DNA of 64,000 bases from positions 2,666,001 through 2,730,000 of the forward strand of contig NZ_CP042912.1 of NCBI RefSeq assembly GCF_008087665.1, written 5' to 3'. Source of the stretch: Mariniblastus fucicola (GTDB lineage Bacteria > Planctomycetota > Planctomycetia > Pirellulales > Pirellulaceae). Below, piece by piece: positions 53,263 to 63,574 of this stretch (the first letter of the stretch is position 1; every line of letters begins with the position of its first letter). The translations under genes and the position numbers were made by a program. Below the pieces are notes generated by a model that was not told where the DNA came from, did no database searches, and saw nothing but the letters and a program-made list of their open reading frames with translations.

Positions 53263-53540
53263 GATCGTAGCGGTTCAAACCCTTTTTCGGCAACTTCTAA
53301 CATCGAATCTGGCACAACCGGACGATCGAAGAATGTTTGCCCTCGTGACGCCGCAACAAACATCACGCTGCTTCAAGTCTGATGTGGCTAACGTCGAAAT
53401 CGCTTTTCGAAGGCGGACACTTTGTTGCCTTTGCGATTGCTCTTATGCCGCAACATTGCGGTTTCGTGCCAGAACGCCAGTTGGGCGAGGTTGGGGTAGC
53501 GGTCGCTGCGTACAATCCTTCAACTAACGAAAGAATTGGG

Positions 53541-54257
53541 ATGAACCGAAGCTATCTTCCAACGACCCTTCACGGGTTCAATGACTTCTGCCGTGATTTC
53601 TCCAACGAGATCAGCAAAGATCCAACCGAGTACGGCTTGACCGCAGACGATGCAGCGGAATACGCGGCGCTGCAAACCGCGTTTGAAACTTCTTTTGATG
53701 CTTCTGTCAGTCCGATGACGCGGACGCCCTACATCGTTGCGACCGTGCGTGATCTGCGCAGTGAGTTGACGACGTTGACGCGGCGGTTGGTAGATTTGTG
53801 TCAGGCCGCAGCGAACATGACGGATGCCAAGCGGAGAGCGCTGGGGATCACGGTTCGCAAAAGCCCGACTCAGCATCCAGTTCCGCAGTCGTGGCCGATA
53901 ATCGAAGTTCGTTCACAGCGATTGAACACGGTAAAGTTTCAACTGCGTGATGTGGTACAGCGCGGCGGTCGCACTCGCAAACCTGCCGGCGTGAGCGGCG
54001 CGATTGTCTACACGTTTCTTGGTGATCACCCGCCGACTGAGCTGAGCGACTGGGCGTTGTGGGGCACGTCCAGCAAAACGACTTGCGAGGTCGCGATGCC
54101 GCAGTCGACTCCGTTTGGCGCGGTGCTATGGGTGGCTGCTGCGTGGCTGAATACTCGTCTGGAAAGCGGCCCCGTGGGCGATCCCATTTCGACTCGACTG
54201 GGCGGCGGTTTGGTGCAGACCAGCGATGGGGAATCGGAGACGGTCGAGACGGTGTGA
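53541..54257 (+). CDS. Hypothetical planctomycete-type protein
   Basis: 238 aa from the ATG at 53541 (MNRSYLPTTLHGFNDFCRDF); upstream in-frame codons lack support. The N-terminal half is helical (DDAAEYAALQTAFETSFDAS, LTTLTRRLVDLCQAAANMTD). The C-terminal half is beta-rich with AGVSGAIVYTFLGDHPPTEL and WGTSSKTTCEVAMP, suggesting an Ig/FN3-like domain. No recombinase residues are present, so it is not the missing integrase. Function unknown. Confidence 0.8.
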   Translation: MNRSYLPTTLHGFNDFCRDFSNEISKDPTEYGLTADDAAEYAALQTAFETSFDASVSPMTRTPYIVATVRDLRSELTTLTRRLVDLCQAAANMTDAKRRALGITVRKSPTQHPVPQSWPIIEVRSQRLNTVKFQLRDVVQRGGRTRKPAGVSGAIVYTFLGDHPPTELSDWALWGTSSKTTCEVAMPQSTPFGAVLWVAAAWLNTRLESGPVGDPISTRLGGGLVQTSDGESETVETV

Positions 54258-54448
54258 GCTGAGTTTGGATAGCGGGATGTGTTTCGGGTCGCAGTGCGTT
54301 TGACGCATTGCGGCTTTTTTGTTGTGGGAGGAGTTGCCCGCGAATGACGCGAATGGAATCGGGACGCTGAAAAGGTCTTGGCGTGCTCCCCAAAGGTTGT
54401 TCCATGTGATATGAGAGTCTACAGAGCCTAATTGGCAAGGAGACTTTT

Positions 54449-54736
54449 ATGACGAAGAAGAGACGAAAACGGCATACTCCGGAGCAGATCGTGAGGAAGC
54501 TTCGGGATGCCGATGCGATGCTTAACAGCGGCAAGGAACTTGCTGCTGTTTTGCAGGCCCTTGAGATTAGCGAGGCGACTTATCAACGCTGGCGGAACCA
54601 GTACGGCGGCATGAAGGCCAGTGAGGCGAAGCGGCTGAAGGAACTTGAGGACGAAAACCGCAAGCTGAAAGAGATCGTTGCTGACCAACAGCTTGACATC
54701 AAGATGCTCAAACATCTTCAAGAGGGAAACTGGTAA
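54449..54736 (+). CDS. IS3-family (IS407-like) OrfA
   Basis: 95 aa after an AGGAG box. HTH_Tnp_1 domain (HTPEQIVRKLRDADAMLNSG, then EATYQRWRNQYGGM) and a C-terminal coiled coil (LKELEDENRKLKEIVADQQL). DNA-binding subunit of the transposase. Confidence 0.94.
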   Translation: MTKKRRKRHTPEQIVRKLRDADAMLNSGKELAAVLQALEISEATYQRWRNQYGGMKASEAKRLKELEDENRKLKEIVADQQLDIKMLKHLQEGNW

Positions 54737-54759
54737 GCCCTGAGCGGAGACGCGCCGCG

Positions 54760-55647
54760 GTGAACGAATTGCAAAGTACGTTCGCCGTTTCTCAGCGCAG
54801 GGCCTGTCGAGCGGTCGACCAACCGCGGCAAACGCAACGCTACCAAGCGAAAGTTCGCGACGACGAACCAGCCTTGGTGGAAGACATCCTGAAACTCGTA
54901 GGTGAGTACCCTCGCTACGGATACCGTTTGATCTGTGGCAAGCTTCGTCAGCTTGGCTGGACGATCAATCCGAAACGAGTGTATCGAATCTGGAAACAGG
55001 AAGGACTGAAAGTACCCGTGAAAAAGCGAAAGAAACGCCGCCTCGGCAACAAAAACAATTCGGCCCAACGGCATGCAGCGGAACACATCAATCACGTCTG
55101 GAGCTGGGATTTCATCTTCGACCGCACCGCTTCGGGTAAGCAACTCAAATGGCTGGTGATTATCGACGAGTTCACCCGCGAGAATCTCTGCCTAAAAGTT
55201 GGCTACGGATTCAAAAGCGAAGATGTGATTGAATGCCTTGTCGCGATCTCTGCTGAGCGTGGACTTCCGAAGTTCATTCGCAGCGACAATGGCCCTGAGT
55301 TCATCGCCGAGCCGCTACGAGAATGGTTGACCAAACTCGATGTTGGAACACTTTACATTGAACCCGGCAGTCCATGGCAGAACGCTTTCACTGAGAGCTT
55401 TAACAGTCGTCTCCGCGATGAGTTTCTGTCGCTGGAAGTCTTCGACAATCTCACTGCAGCCAAGCGACTGACAGCCCAATGGAGATCCAGTTACAACGAT
55501 CATCGCCCACACAGTTCCCTTGGCTACATGACCCCATCGCAATTCGCCCGGCAGTGTTCTGCCTCAGTCGCTAGCGCTCCTTCGACAGAACACTGCCGGA
55601 AGGATCAAGAAATCAACGCAGAATTTAACCAACCCGTACTCTCATAA
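54760..55647 (+). CDS. IS3-family (IS407-like) transposase OrfB
   Basis: 295 aa from GTG 54760; the frame is open back to 54733, where it meets the end of orfA, as expected for expression by frameshift or coupling. HTH_21 region followed by an rve core. The DDE residues are in WSWDFIFDRT, FIRSDNGPEFI and AFTESFNSRLRDEF. The frame is complete, so the IS is probably functional. Confidence 0.94.
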   Translation: MNELQSTFAVSQRRACRAVDQPRQTQRYQAKVRDDEPALVEDILKLVGEYPRYGYRLICGKLRQLGWTINPKRVYRIWKQEGLKVPVKKRKKRRLGNKNNSAQRHAAEHINHVWSWDFIFDRTASGKQLKWLVIIDEFTRENLCLKVGYGFKSEDVIECLVAISAERGLPKFIRSDNGPEFIAEPLREWLTKLDVGTLYIEPGSPWQNAFTESFNSRLRDEFLSLEVFDNLTAAKRLTAQWRSSYNDHRPHSSLGYMTPSQFARQCSASVASAPSTEHCRKDQEINAEFNQPVLS

Positions 55648-55797
55648 CTGCTGGTACAGAAAATGGGGGCAGTTCAGTCTCAAGGACGCTGACAAGGTCT
55701 CAAGTACCGATAACTGATCCGACGCCGCAAAACGCGATTCGAAATCAACTGAAACGCCAGTGAACTATTTTCCCGCATGTGGAATGTAGCCATGATC

Positions 55798-56157
55798 TGA
55801 GGGTCCGTTGATGAAGCCTTCGAAGTCGAGGCTCTGCCCATCTGCAGCATGTTTTTGATGCCCAACCACTGGCGTTTCGTCGTGCAGCCTAACGTTGACA
55901 ATCAGGTCAGCGAGTTCTTTCGGCGACTTAAGGTCACTCACACAATGCGCTGGCACTCGCACTGCCAAACCAGCGGCACCGGACATCTCTATCAGGGACG
56001 ATTCAAGTCCTTCCCGGTTCAGGACGACCGGCATCTGTTGCGGGTGATGCGCTACGTGGAACGCAATGCTTTGCGAGCTAACCTCGTGGAATTGGCAGAA
56101 GAATGGAAGTGCAAGATGCTGGAGGTGCTTGGCTCGAGAATCAGGAAACATTTGTGA
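55798..56157 (+). pseudogene. REP-associated tyrosine transposase (Y1_Tnp) remnant
   Basis: The core of a RAYT is readable: MPNHWRFVVQP (HUH-like region reduced to HWR), RRLKVTHTMRWHSHCQTSGT, LYQGRFKSFPVQDDRHLLRV and YVERNALRANLVELAEEWK. The N-terminus is cut by a TGA at about 55,798, and the C-terminus is replaced (KCKMLEVLGSRIRKHL), so the enzyme would be inactive. The normal motif is HWH; the second His is lost. Confidence 0.82.
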
Positions 56158-56432
56158 CCAATTCATTGGCAATTGGCTACCAGCACAACCAAACTTCGAC
56201 TAGGACAAGCCGTAGCTGATATCGAGTTCAAAGAAGACTGTCCTTTGGCGAGCGAGCACGAAATCTGCTTTATGAACATTGCTTCATACTTGCTCGCATC
56301 GCCTGCCGGCCCACACGCAAACCGGCGGTGACGTTAAACTGCTGCTATCACGACACAGACTCAGGCTGTTTGAAACCTGATATTGTGTAACGATATTGGA
56401 AGCCATTGACTTCATCTGCAAAGGAATGCCGC

Positions 56433-57755
56433 ATGCACCACAAGATTTTCGTGCTGGACACCAATGTTATTCTTCACGATGCAAGATGCATCGATCACTT
56501 CGATGAACATGACGTGGTGATTCCGATCACCGTGCTTGAAGAAATCGACAAATTCAAACGCGGCAACGAAGACATTCACTTTCAGGCCCGGCGATTCATG
56601 CGGCACCTCGACGAGCTGACCGACTCGGTGCTGGATGTGGAAGGCGTGCCTCGCGGCGAAGGGTTGGGAAATCTTCGAATCGTTTTGACGCCGCACATCG
56701 ACAGTCATATTGAGTCCGCGTTTATTAGCGACGTTCCTGACCATCGAATTCTCAACACGGCTTACCTCTTGCAGCAGGAACATCCGCAGCAAAAAGTTGT
56801 GTTGGTTTCCAAAGACATCAATTTGCGGATGAAGGCCAAGTCGGTCGGTCTGGTCGCTGAAGATTATGAAGCGGACAAGATTCGCGACTTCGAAGGATTG
56901 TATACCGGCAAACGTCTGATCGAAGGAATCACGACCGAAGAAATTGAGCCGTTCTTTGACGGCATCGGTCTGGTCGAAAAAGATTTGGTCAAAAGCGTCG
57001 AGGCTCCGATAGCGAATGAGAATTTCATTTTGCGAAACGGTTCCAAGTCGGCGTTGGCGACTTATCTTTCAGATGAACGCAGCTACCGGCGAGTCAACAA
57101 AGTTTCGGCTTACGGAATCCAGCCTCGCAACGCGGAACAGACTTTCGCGCTAAGAGCGTTGCTTGATCCGAACCTGAATCTCGTGACCGTGACGGGCAAA
57201 GCTGGAACGGGCAAGACGCTGTTGGCTCTTGCGGCGGCTCTCGAAACAAAACCGAAGTATCGACAGATCATGCTGGCCCGTCCGATCGTGCCGTTATCGA
57301 ATCAGGATTTGGGTTTCCTGCCTGGCGACATTCAAGCCAAGCTTGATCCATACATGCAACCGCTGTTTGACAACCTGAATGTGATTCGCCACCAGTTTGG
57401 TCGCAACGAACAGAACGCGACACGGATTGAAGAGATGCTGGAGGAAGAGCAACTGGTGATCACGCCGCTGTCTTACATTCGCGGACGAAGTTTGCAGAAA
57501 ATGTTCTTCATCATCGACGAAGCCCAGAACCTGACGCCGCATGAAGTAAAGACGATCATTACGCGAGCAGGCGAAGGGACGAAGATTGTGTTGACGGGTG
57601 ATCTGAACCAAATCGACCAGCCGTATCTCGATTCGATGTCCAATGGCCTGAGTCATCTGATCAATCGAATGACCGGGCAATCGATTTATGCTCACGTGAC
57701 ACTGGAAAAAGGCGAGCGATCTCCGCTGGCGGATTTGGCCAGCGAGTTGTTGTAG
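56433..57755 (+). CDS. PIN-domain PhoH-family ATPase
   Basis: 440 aa from the ATG at 56433, chosen for the AAAGGAA box 7-8 nt upstream. The N-terminal PIN nuclease-like domain ([24 protein letters not shown]) keeps its acidic residues. The C-terminal PhoH P-loop domain has GKAGTGKT (about residue 255) and the Walker B motif [16 protein letters not shown], then LTGDLNQID. PhoH2-type proteins are described as coupled RNA helicase/nuclease enzymes. Stand-alone gene, cytoplasmic. Confidence 0.95.
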   Translation: MHHKIFVLDTNVILHDARCIDHFDEHDVVIPITVLEEIDKFKRGNEDIHFQARRFMRHLDELTDSVLDVEGVPRGEGLGNLRIVLTPHIDSHIESAFISDVPDHRILNTAYLLQQEHPQQKVVLVSKDINLRMKAKSVGLVAEDYEADKIRDFEGLYTGKRLIEGITTEEIEPFFDGIGLVEKDLVKSVEAPIANENFILRNGSKSALATYLSDERSYRRVNKVSAYGIQPRNAEQTFALRALLDPNLNLVTVTGKAGTGKTLLALAAALETKPKYRQIMLARPIVPLSNQDLGFLPGDIQAKLDPYMQPLFDNLNVIRHQFGRNEQNATRIEEMLEEEQLVITPLSYIRGRSLQKMFFIIDEAQNLTPHEVKTIITRAGEGTKIVLTGDLNQIDQPYLDSMSNGLSHLINRMTGQSIYAHVTLEKGERSPLADLASELL

Positions 57756-57809
57756 CGGTCCGCAGTTCGGCACCGCGGAGCAGGTATCTGCGGTGCCCTC
57801 AGAATCCTG

Positions 57810-58313
57810 TCACAGCTTCATGACTTTCCGCTGCGTTTCGATCTCTTCCAGCGAATACAGTTTGCCGACGCCGCTGCCTTTACAACCCTCACAGGTCTCC
57901 GCCCACGTTTCCTCGGACTTGAGATTGCTATCCCAGAACGGCCACGTCTTGCACTGTCTTGGTCGAGCACCGTAAACGTTACAATTGCGGTTCGCACCGT
58001 CGAAGAAAACGCAGTCACCGTTTGGAAACTCTTTCAGGCTTTTGCGAATCCCGATCTTGCGAACGAAGTATTCCTCGAACTCTTCGACTTCCATTTCGGT
58101 CGCCTTGGCAAGCGCCTCGATTTCTTCCTTGTTGACCCATACGAATCCCGGAGCACCGGTGCAGCAGTCGCCGCAGCCAGAACATTTGAATTTCAAGCCA
58201 TCTTTGTACCAGAGTTCTTCAGTTGGTTTCTTGGCCACGTCTTTTCCGTAATTTTGAGTTTGGTGTGCTTCGATTATCGACTCGTTGGCGTTTTTGGGTA
58301 GGGCCAATGTCAA
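57810..58313 (-). CDS. YkgJ-type CxxC zinc/iron-chelating domain protein
   Basis: 167 aa. KCSGCGDCC at about residues 42-50 and NCNVYGARPRQCKTWPF later match the CxxCxxCC family (PF03692), predicted to chelate zinc or iron. CEGCKGSG near the end adds two more Cys. Cytoplasmic; biochemical role not established. Convergent with the PhoH gene. Confidence 0.9.
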   Translation of the reverse strand: MTLALPKNANESIIEAHQTQNYGKDVAKKPTEELWYKDGLKFKCSGCGDCCTGAPGFVWVNKEEIEALAKATEMEVEEFEEYFVRKIGIRKSLKEFPNGDCVFFDGANRNCNVYGARPRQCKTWPFWDSNLKSEETWAETCEGCKGSGVGKLYSLEEIETQRKVMKL

Positions 58314-58493
58314 GATACAACGTTTAACGATTGCGTAACGGTCGGGAAAACTCGTCGCATGATTCCCATTTTTCCAAACCGGTTATCGAAATCGATTGGT
58401 ACCGAAATCCTGGTACGATCGGTCATGACCTTCCGATGGATCAGATGAGTCGTTTCCTGTTCTGTCGTAGACTGTCAAAAGCAAAGTATTTCG

Positions 58494-59327
58494 ATGAAGA
58501 AAATTTCGATCACGTTTCTGCTACTTGTCGCGTTTCCAATCCAATTGTTCGCTCAGGACAACCAACCCTCAGCAACAAAGACTGAAGGAGTAAACAATTA
58601 CTTCATCATCGGTCCAATGCAAATCGACGACAACATGGCGCGGCACATCATTTCGTCGACGCAAAAATCGAATCGCAAGCAAACCGCTGCGTCGCAAGAC
58701 CTGCCTGTCGTGGAGACTTTTCCGCAGGTTTCGAAGACTCCGGTCGCGGCCAACGAGTCAACTCCTGCGATTCAGCAGGCAACCAAGTTGCAGGTTGTAA
58801 AGGAAGTGATTCAGGAAATGGAAATCGCTCCCGAAGTTGTGCCGCAAGTTCCCGAAACGATCAACGACGTGACTCGTCCACTTCCGTCAGCACTTGACCC
58901 AGCTCAGCCGATTGTCGAATCGGAAACGGCTCCTCGTCAGTTCGAGCCCGTTTTCCGCCAGGATTCTTCGGTACAGCCAGAACGTGCTTCACTGGATCAT
59001 ATGCGAATGTCGCAGCCAGCCAATTCGTGGGATGAGAAACCGAGCACGATTCGAAACGTTGGTGATCATTTTTCTGCCGGTGGCGAACCGTTCGCGTTTC
59101 GCGGCCCTGGCGGTCACCCGAACTTCTTCGGCGTTGATCGTCACTCTTGTTGCGACGAGTGGGCGGGTTTGTGTAACTGCAGCGGTGGGTTGAAAAACAA
59201 CCCTGGCCATCTTGGGATGCCTTGGGTACGTAGCAAGGAAAACTGCGATACCGCAACGAAGGTTTTAGGCAACCGTCGAGTGCGAAAACCAGCCAATACT
59301 TGTGGCTGTGCTGAGTGCTGCAAGTAG
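58494..59327 (+). CDS. Cys-rich secreted protein, planctomycete-type
   Basis: 277 aa with a signal peptide (MKKISITFLLLVAFPIQLFA). A long low-complexity Pro/Val/Glu-rich middle (about 60-170) precedes a Cys-rich C-terminus with SCCDEWAGLCNCSGGLKNNP and TCGCAECCK, which may bind metal or form disulphides. I do not know a function; the Cys-rich module seems lineage-specific. Confidence 0.85.
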   Translation: MKKISITFLLLVAFPIQLFAQDNQPSATKTEGVNNYFIIGPMQIDDNMARHIISSTQKSNRKQTAASQDLPVVETFPQVSKTPVAANESTPAIQQATKLQVVKEVIQEMEIAPEVVPQVPETINDVTRPLPSALDPAQPIVESETAPRQFEPVFRQDSSVQPERASLDHMRMSQPANSWDEKPSTIRNVGDHFSAGGEPFAFRGPGGHPNFFGVDRHSCCDEWAGLCNCSGGLKNNPGHLGMPWVRSKENCDTATKVLGNRRVRKPANTCGCAECCK

Positions 59328-59505
59328 CAAACAAGGCAACAGAGTTAGTGTACGCCGGTTGAGAAGTGCTGAGTTCGGAGTGCTGAGACCAAAGCTGGGA
59401 GTTCCAACTTCGAAAGCTTTGGGCAGCAGGAACTCCGCACGTTCTCACCTCCTCGTCTGGCGGAAACTGATCTCCGATTGCCGGCAGTCCTCTGGCGACC
59501 GGCGG

Positions 59506-62043
59506 TCAAAATTTAAGCAAACGCTTCGATTCGTTCAGCAGAAACTCATGATCCATAAACGGCTCATAGCTGATATCCTGCCATCGGACTCGCCCCTGCT
59601 TATCGATCAGAAACGTACCGTGCAGAGCGAGCGATTCAAAGTCATCGTGAGCCCGGAAGGCCTTAAAGACTTCCAGCGAAGCATCCGATGCCAACCGGAT
59701 CGGAAGTTCGCCGTCGTAGCTCTCCATTGACTTGCTCAAATCTTCATGGCTGTCACTGCTTATCGCAATCATCTTGATCCCTGCATCTTCAAAGTCTTTG
59801 GCTCGCGGGCCGAAGGCTTGAAGTTGTTCGGCGCAATGCAGACAGCCGTGGCCAAGATAAAAAATCACCAACACGTTTTCACCCGCGTAGCTTTGCGAAG
59901 AAGCGACCTCATTATTTGCGTCGACGACTTCCCAACGCGGTGCCGCTGGCGGCGTCCAGTGAACGGGACCAAGTGAATCGAGCGGCGGACGAAAATGCGT
60001 GTCGGCTTTCTGAATTCCGCTGTCAACGATCCAATCCGAGTCAGCTTTGATAGCGGAGGTGAGCGAATCCAGTCGAGAAAAAACTTCGACCGAACGATCG
60101 GCGCCGATGGCGACCGTTTTCAGTTCTTCAAAACGCAGTTTTGCTTCCTCGAGTTCGCCGGCTTTGAACAGACACCACGTCAGCCGAGCCAACGGAATGC
60201 TTTGATGCTTACGCTTTTCGACCTGCTTACGTAAAGCCTCAAGCCCACCCTCTGTTTCTCCGCCGCGAAAATTCAGCTCTGCAAGCCACGCCTCATCTTC
60301 GCCCTTGGTCTCGCTCAGCAGCTTTTCGGCCGCAGCAAAATCGTTTCCCGCAACCGACTGATAGCCTTCGATGGCTTTGAGAGCCTGCTCAATCGTTTTC
60401 AAACGCTTGGCCAATTTCTCAGCCTCTTTCTTGGCAGACTTGTACTCCTCGCCCAGCTTCTTTTTGTCCACTTTGACAACTTTTACATCATCTTGGGAGT
60501 CATCCTCCGAATCAACTTTTGACTCATCCGACTTTTTCTCACCGCCGGACTTTTTCGGTTTGGATTCCAACTGCGATTTCAGGCTCGCGACCAACGATTT
60601 GGCTTCGTCCGAATCCTTCTTCGTTTCCGCCATCAATTCGTCCAGCGACGACACGAATTGTTTCTGTTGCTCGGACTGACCGGTGATAGCCGCAAAGCAG
60701 CCTTGCAATCGCCATGCGTTAATGTCTTGATCGATATCAAGATTCGAAAAGCAACCGCGATCGATGACGTCCGCGAGTTTGTCGTACATTTGGAACTCAC
60801 GCAGCACCTGAGTTAGCCGCTTTTGCCCATAGACCGCACTGCCAGATCGATCGATTCCGAAAGCGTTGTACTTTGGATGCCGCGGAAGTTCGACAAGGTT
60901 TATCGCGAGGCTGAGCGCATCGGTGGCTCGGCCGAGGAACACATAGTTCCGCGTCAGCCATTCGTTGTTGTGAGCGTAGTTGTGGATCTCATCGGGAATA
61001 ACATGGTCGGTGATCATATGCCGATGGTCAGTCCGCGCGGAAGCTTCCTGATAGTAGATGGCATCGTCGTAGCGATTGAGCCGCGAAAAAATGTGACCGG
61101 GCATGTGCCACATGTGCGCGATCGATGGCGACGACAAACCGCACATCCCAGCGGACTCGACCGACAGTTCTGGCTTGCGACGATCCCACAAGTGAATGCG
61201 ATAGTGGTGCGCCGGATGCATCGGATTGGCTGCGAAGATCTCTTTCAGCAACGACTCGGCAGCGACGTAGCTTCCAATCGGCCAGCCGGCACGCGAGTTG
61301 TACCAGATGCGATGCACGACCAGAGCTTTCGCTTCGACGTCGTCCGGATTTGAGATCACGATGTCTTCGAGGTCTTTCAGATAGCGAGCTGCGCGATCCT
61401 TGCGGCTGGAACTGCTGACAAGCTCGTACTCGGCTTCCTGTTTTTTCTTTTCGCCGTCGTTCTCGACTTCCTTTTCCTTCTCATCCTTCGATTGTTTCTT
61501 CGGCTTTTTTTTCTCGCCGTGAAAGTAGCGATGTAGCGCTTTGATGTACTGCTTCTCTCTTTCGGAAACGTTGTCGATTCGATCGAGTGCTTCCTGCGCA
61601 AATCCCGCAGCCCGTTCTGGTTTCTCGAACGTCGCCAACGCCGCGCCCCAATACGCCATCGCGCAATCAGGATCGATCATGGCGACCTGACGAAACGAGC
61701 GTTCGGCTTCGAGATCCCAAAAACCATGCAGCTGGCCCACGCCCTGATTAAAGAACCGCTGTGCGTCATCGGAATCAGTCGTGATATCGAAATGAACTTT
61801 CCCGGTGCCACCGAGGAGCCTCGCGGATTGCCGAGCCCCTTCGTTGAAGGCACTGCCGTGAAAAGAGTGACCGGCGAGAACTTCCGCCAAGGGATCATCT
61901 GGCGAGGTTGTGTCTTGAGCCACCGAAAGACCGGGCCAGCCATTGAGCAGAAACGCGTAGGCCAGCAAGATACATAGTATTCCGACAGGCGACTTGAATT
62001 CGCGAGCCTGGAATTGACGAGTCTGTTTTGTTTCAGGTTTCAA
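59506..62043 (-). CDS. TPR protein with C-terminal AhpC/TSA-type thioredoxin fold
   Basis: 845 aa. A hydrophobic leader (SPVGILCILLAYAFLLNGWP) suggests export. The TPR-like region starts with FFNQGVGQLHGFWDLEAERS and MAYWGAALATFEKPERAAGF and spans about 90-450. A Lys/Glu/Ser-rich coiled-coil linker (about 470-560) follows. The last 150 residues form a peroxiredoxin-like domain with CLHC in VIFYLGHGCLHCAEQLQAFG, then IAISSDSHEDLSKSMESYDG. Probably a periplasmic redox or peroxide-responsive protein. Divergent from the DAHP synthase gene. Confidence 0.9.
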   Translation of the reverse strand: MKPETKQTRQFQAREFKSPVGILCILLAYAFLLNGWPGLSVAQDTTSPDDPLAEVLAGHSFHGSAFNEGARQSARLLGGTGKVHFDITTDSDDAQRFFNQGVGQLHGFWDLEAERSFRQVAMIDPDCAMAYWGAALATFEKPERAAGFAQEALDRIDNVSEREKQYIKALHRYFHGEKKKPKKQSKDEKEKEVENDGEKKKQEAEYELVSSSSRKDRAARYLKDLEDIVISNPDDVEAKALVVHRIWYNSRAGWPIGSYVAAESLLKEIFAANPMHPAHHYRIHLWDRRKPELSVESAGMCGLSSPSIAHMWHMPGHIFSRLNRYDDAIYYQEASARTDHRHMITDHVIPDEIHNYAHNNEWLTRNYVFLGRATDALSLAINLVELPRHPKYNAFGIDRSGSAVYGQKRLTQVLREFQMYDKLADVIDRGCFSNLDIDQDINAWRLQGCFAAITGQSEQQKQFVSSLDELMAETKKDSDEAKSLVASLKSQLESKPKKSGGEKKSDESKVDSEDDSQDDVKVVKVDKKKLGEEYKSAKKEAEKLAKRLKTIEQALKAIEGYQSVAGNDFAAAEKLLSETKGEDEAWLAELNFRGGETEGGLEALRKQVEKRKHQSIPLARLTWCLFKAGELEEAKLRFEELKTVAIGADRSVEVFSRLDSLTSAIKADSDWIVDSGIQKADTHFRPPLDSLGPVHWTPPAAPRWEVVDANNEVASSQSYAGENVLVIFYLGHGCLHCAEQLQAFGPRAKDFEDAGIKMIAISSDSHEDLSKSMESYDGELPIRLASDASLEVFKAFRAHDDFESLALHGTFLIDKQGRVRWQDISYEPFMDHEFLLNESKRLLKF

Positions 62044-62192
62044 TGGAAACTTCCCTTACGCCCATCTAAAGTGAAAATCGAGCCAAACAAAAGGATCGAC
62101 TTCCAAAAACCGCCGATTGGCATTCTAATCCGCGATGTTTCAGATGACGATCTGCAAAAACCATCACACCATTTTTCACACACAAAAAACTG

Positions 62193-63548
62193 ATGTCCAC
62201 CACGAATAACTGGACCCCCGGAAGCTGGCAACAAAAAGTCGTTCTGCAGCAGCCCAACTATCTTGACGGCGATCAACTGCAGAACGCGTTACAAAGACTC
62301 GCGAAGCTGCCTCCGCTCGTTACCAGTTGGGAAATCGAAAGCCTCAAGAATCAGATTGGCGATGCTGCAGAAGGTAAGGCTTTCTTACTCCAGGCCGGCG
62401 ATTGTTCGGAAAGCCTGGACGATTGTGACAATGATTCGATTGTTCGTAATCTCAAAGTTCTGATGCAAATGAGCTTTGTTTTGATCTACGGCGGTATGAA
62501 GAAAGTCGTCCGCGTCGGTCGCGTCGCGGGTCAATATGCCAAGCCACGTTCCAACGATACGGAAACTCGCGATGGCGTGACGCTGGAAGTATATCGTGGC
62601 GACCTTGTGAATCGTTCTGCGTTTACGGAATCGGATCGAAAACCGGATCCCGAGTTGCTGCTGCGTGGCTATGAGCGTGCGGCGTTGACATTGAACTTTA
62701 TCCGTGCACTTTGCGCTGGCGGTTTCGCTGACCTTCACCACCCGGAAAACTGGTCGCTGGATTTTGCATCCGACACAGTCCAGGCCGACAAATACTCGCG
62801 AATGGTGGACTCGATTACAGACGCGTTGAAGTTCATGGAAGTCGTTCGCGGTGCTGAGTTTCGTGCCAGCGGTTCGGTTGACGTGTTCACGTCGCACGAA
62901 GGCCTGCACCTGAACTACGAGCAAGCTCAGACGCGCCGCGTGCCACGCCGAGAGGGCTGGTACAATATGAGCACGCATTTTCCTTGGATCGGTTACCGAA
63001 CGCGTGACGTCAACGGGGCTCATGTCGAGTACTTTCGTGGTATCTCGAATCCGATCGGCATCAAAGTCGGCCCCAAGTTTGAGCCGGACGAGCTGGTGAA
63101 CTTGATCCAGTCGCTCAATCCGGACGACGAGCGCGGTCGTATCACTTTGATTCACCGCTATGGCGTCGATGAAGTCGCGAACCGGCTTCCTGTGATTTTG
63201 AAAGCGGTTACTGATGCGGGGCTTCGCGTGTTGCACACTTGCGATCCGATGCACGGGAACACGTTTTCTACGAACTCTGGGATCAAGACGCGTAGCTTTG
63301 ACAAGATTGCGGAAGAAGTTCAGCAGCAGTTCCGCATCCACCGCGAGCATGGCACAATTCTGGGCGGAGTGCATCTTGAGATGACCGGGGACAATGTGAC
63401 CGAGTGTATCGGTGGTCAGTCTCAAATTGGTGAACCTGATCTGGTTAAGGCTTATAAGAGTGCGGTCGATCCGCGTTTGAACTATGATCAGGCGATGGAA
63501 TTGGCTTTCCTCATTGCGGATCAGCTCAAGGCTGGCCACAATGGGTAA
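62193..63548 (+). CDS. Class II 3-deoxy-7-phosphoheptulonate (DAHP) synthase
   Basis: 451 aa, the normal length of class II enzymes. Catalyses phosphoenolpyruvate + erythrose 4-phosphate to DAHP, the first step of the shikimate pathway. Diagnostic segments are LLQAGDCSES, GQYAKPRSND, RAALTLNFIRAL, FTSHEGLHLNYE, WIGYRTRDVNGAHVEYFRGI, HTCDPMHGNT and GGVHLEMTGDNVTECIGG, which supply the metal ligands and substrate-binding Arg/Lys. Followed after 26 bp by rnc, probably in one transcript. Confidence 0.96.
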   Translation: MSTTNNWTPGSWQQKVVLQQPNYLDGDQLQNALQRLAKLPPLVTSWEIESLKNQIGDAAEGKAFLLQAGDCSESLDDCDNDSIVRNLKVLMQMSFVLIYGGMKKVVRVGRVAGQYAKPRSNDTETRDGVTLEVYRGDLVNRSAFTESDRKPDPELLLRGYERAALTLNFIRALCAGGFADLHHPENWSLDFASDTVQADKYSRMVDSITDALKFMEVVRGAEFRASGSVDVFTSHEGLHLNYEQAQTRRVPRREGWYNMSTHFPWIGYRTRDVNGAHVEYFRGISNPIGIKVGPKFEPDELVNLIQSLNPDDERGRITLIHRYGVDEVANRLPVILKAVTDAGLRVLHTCDPMHGNTFSTNSGIKTRSFDKIAEEVQQQFRIHREHGTILGGVHLEMTGDNVTECIGGQSQIGEPDLVKAYKSAVDPRLNYDQAMELAFLIADQLKAGHNG

Positions 63549-63574
63549 ATAGTTTCTCATTGCCCAAGAGCGTT

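Larger units (their letters stand above)
52794..53540. other. Gene-poor junction between array and chromosome
   Basis: About 750 bp without a convincing gene. The minus strand has several frames of 60-90 codons, one with ETCPLCDIGSR, but none has a start, domain or codon pattern to support it. They could be the remains of a displaced gene. Contains a hairpin and a short-repeat cluster. Confidence 0.6.
54379..55676 (+). mobile_element. IS3-family element, IS407-like (1,298 bp)
   Basis: Imperfect inverted ends TGGCGTGCTCCCC and TGAACTGCCCCC, each reaching ATGAGAGT about 35 bp inside. Target duplication GTCT at 54375-54378 and 55677-55680. Carries two overlapping-frame transposase genes. Unrelated in sequence to the two IS copies in the array. 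Confidence 0.92.

Noticed and set aside
53382-54257. Gene beside the array edge as the missing integrase
   Set aside because: The protein has no RHRY tyrosine-recombinase residues and looks like a helical plus Ig-like hypothetical protein.
4753-62463. Plus-strand frames of 60-150 codons opposite real genes
   Set aside because: They are shadows of the minus-strand cassette genes or of chromosomal genes, without starts, domains or cassette-consistent position.
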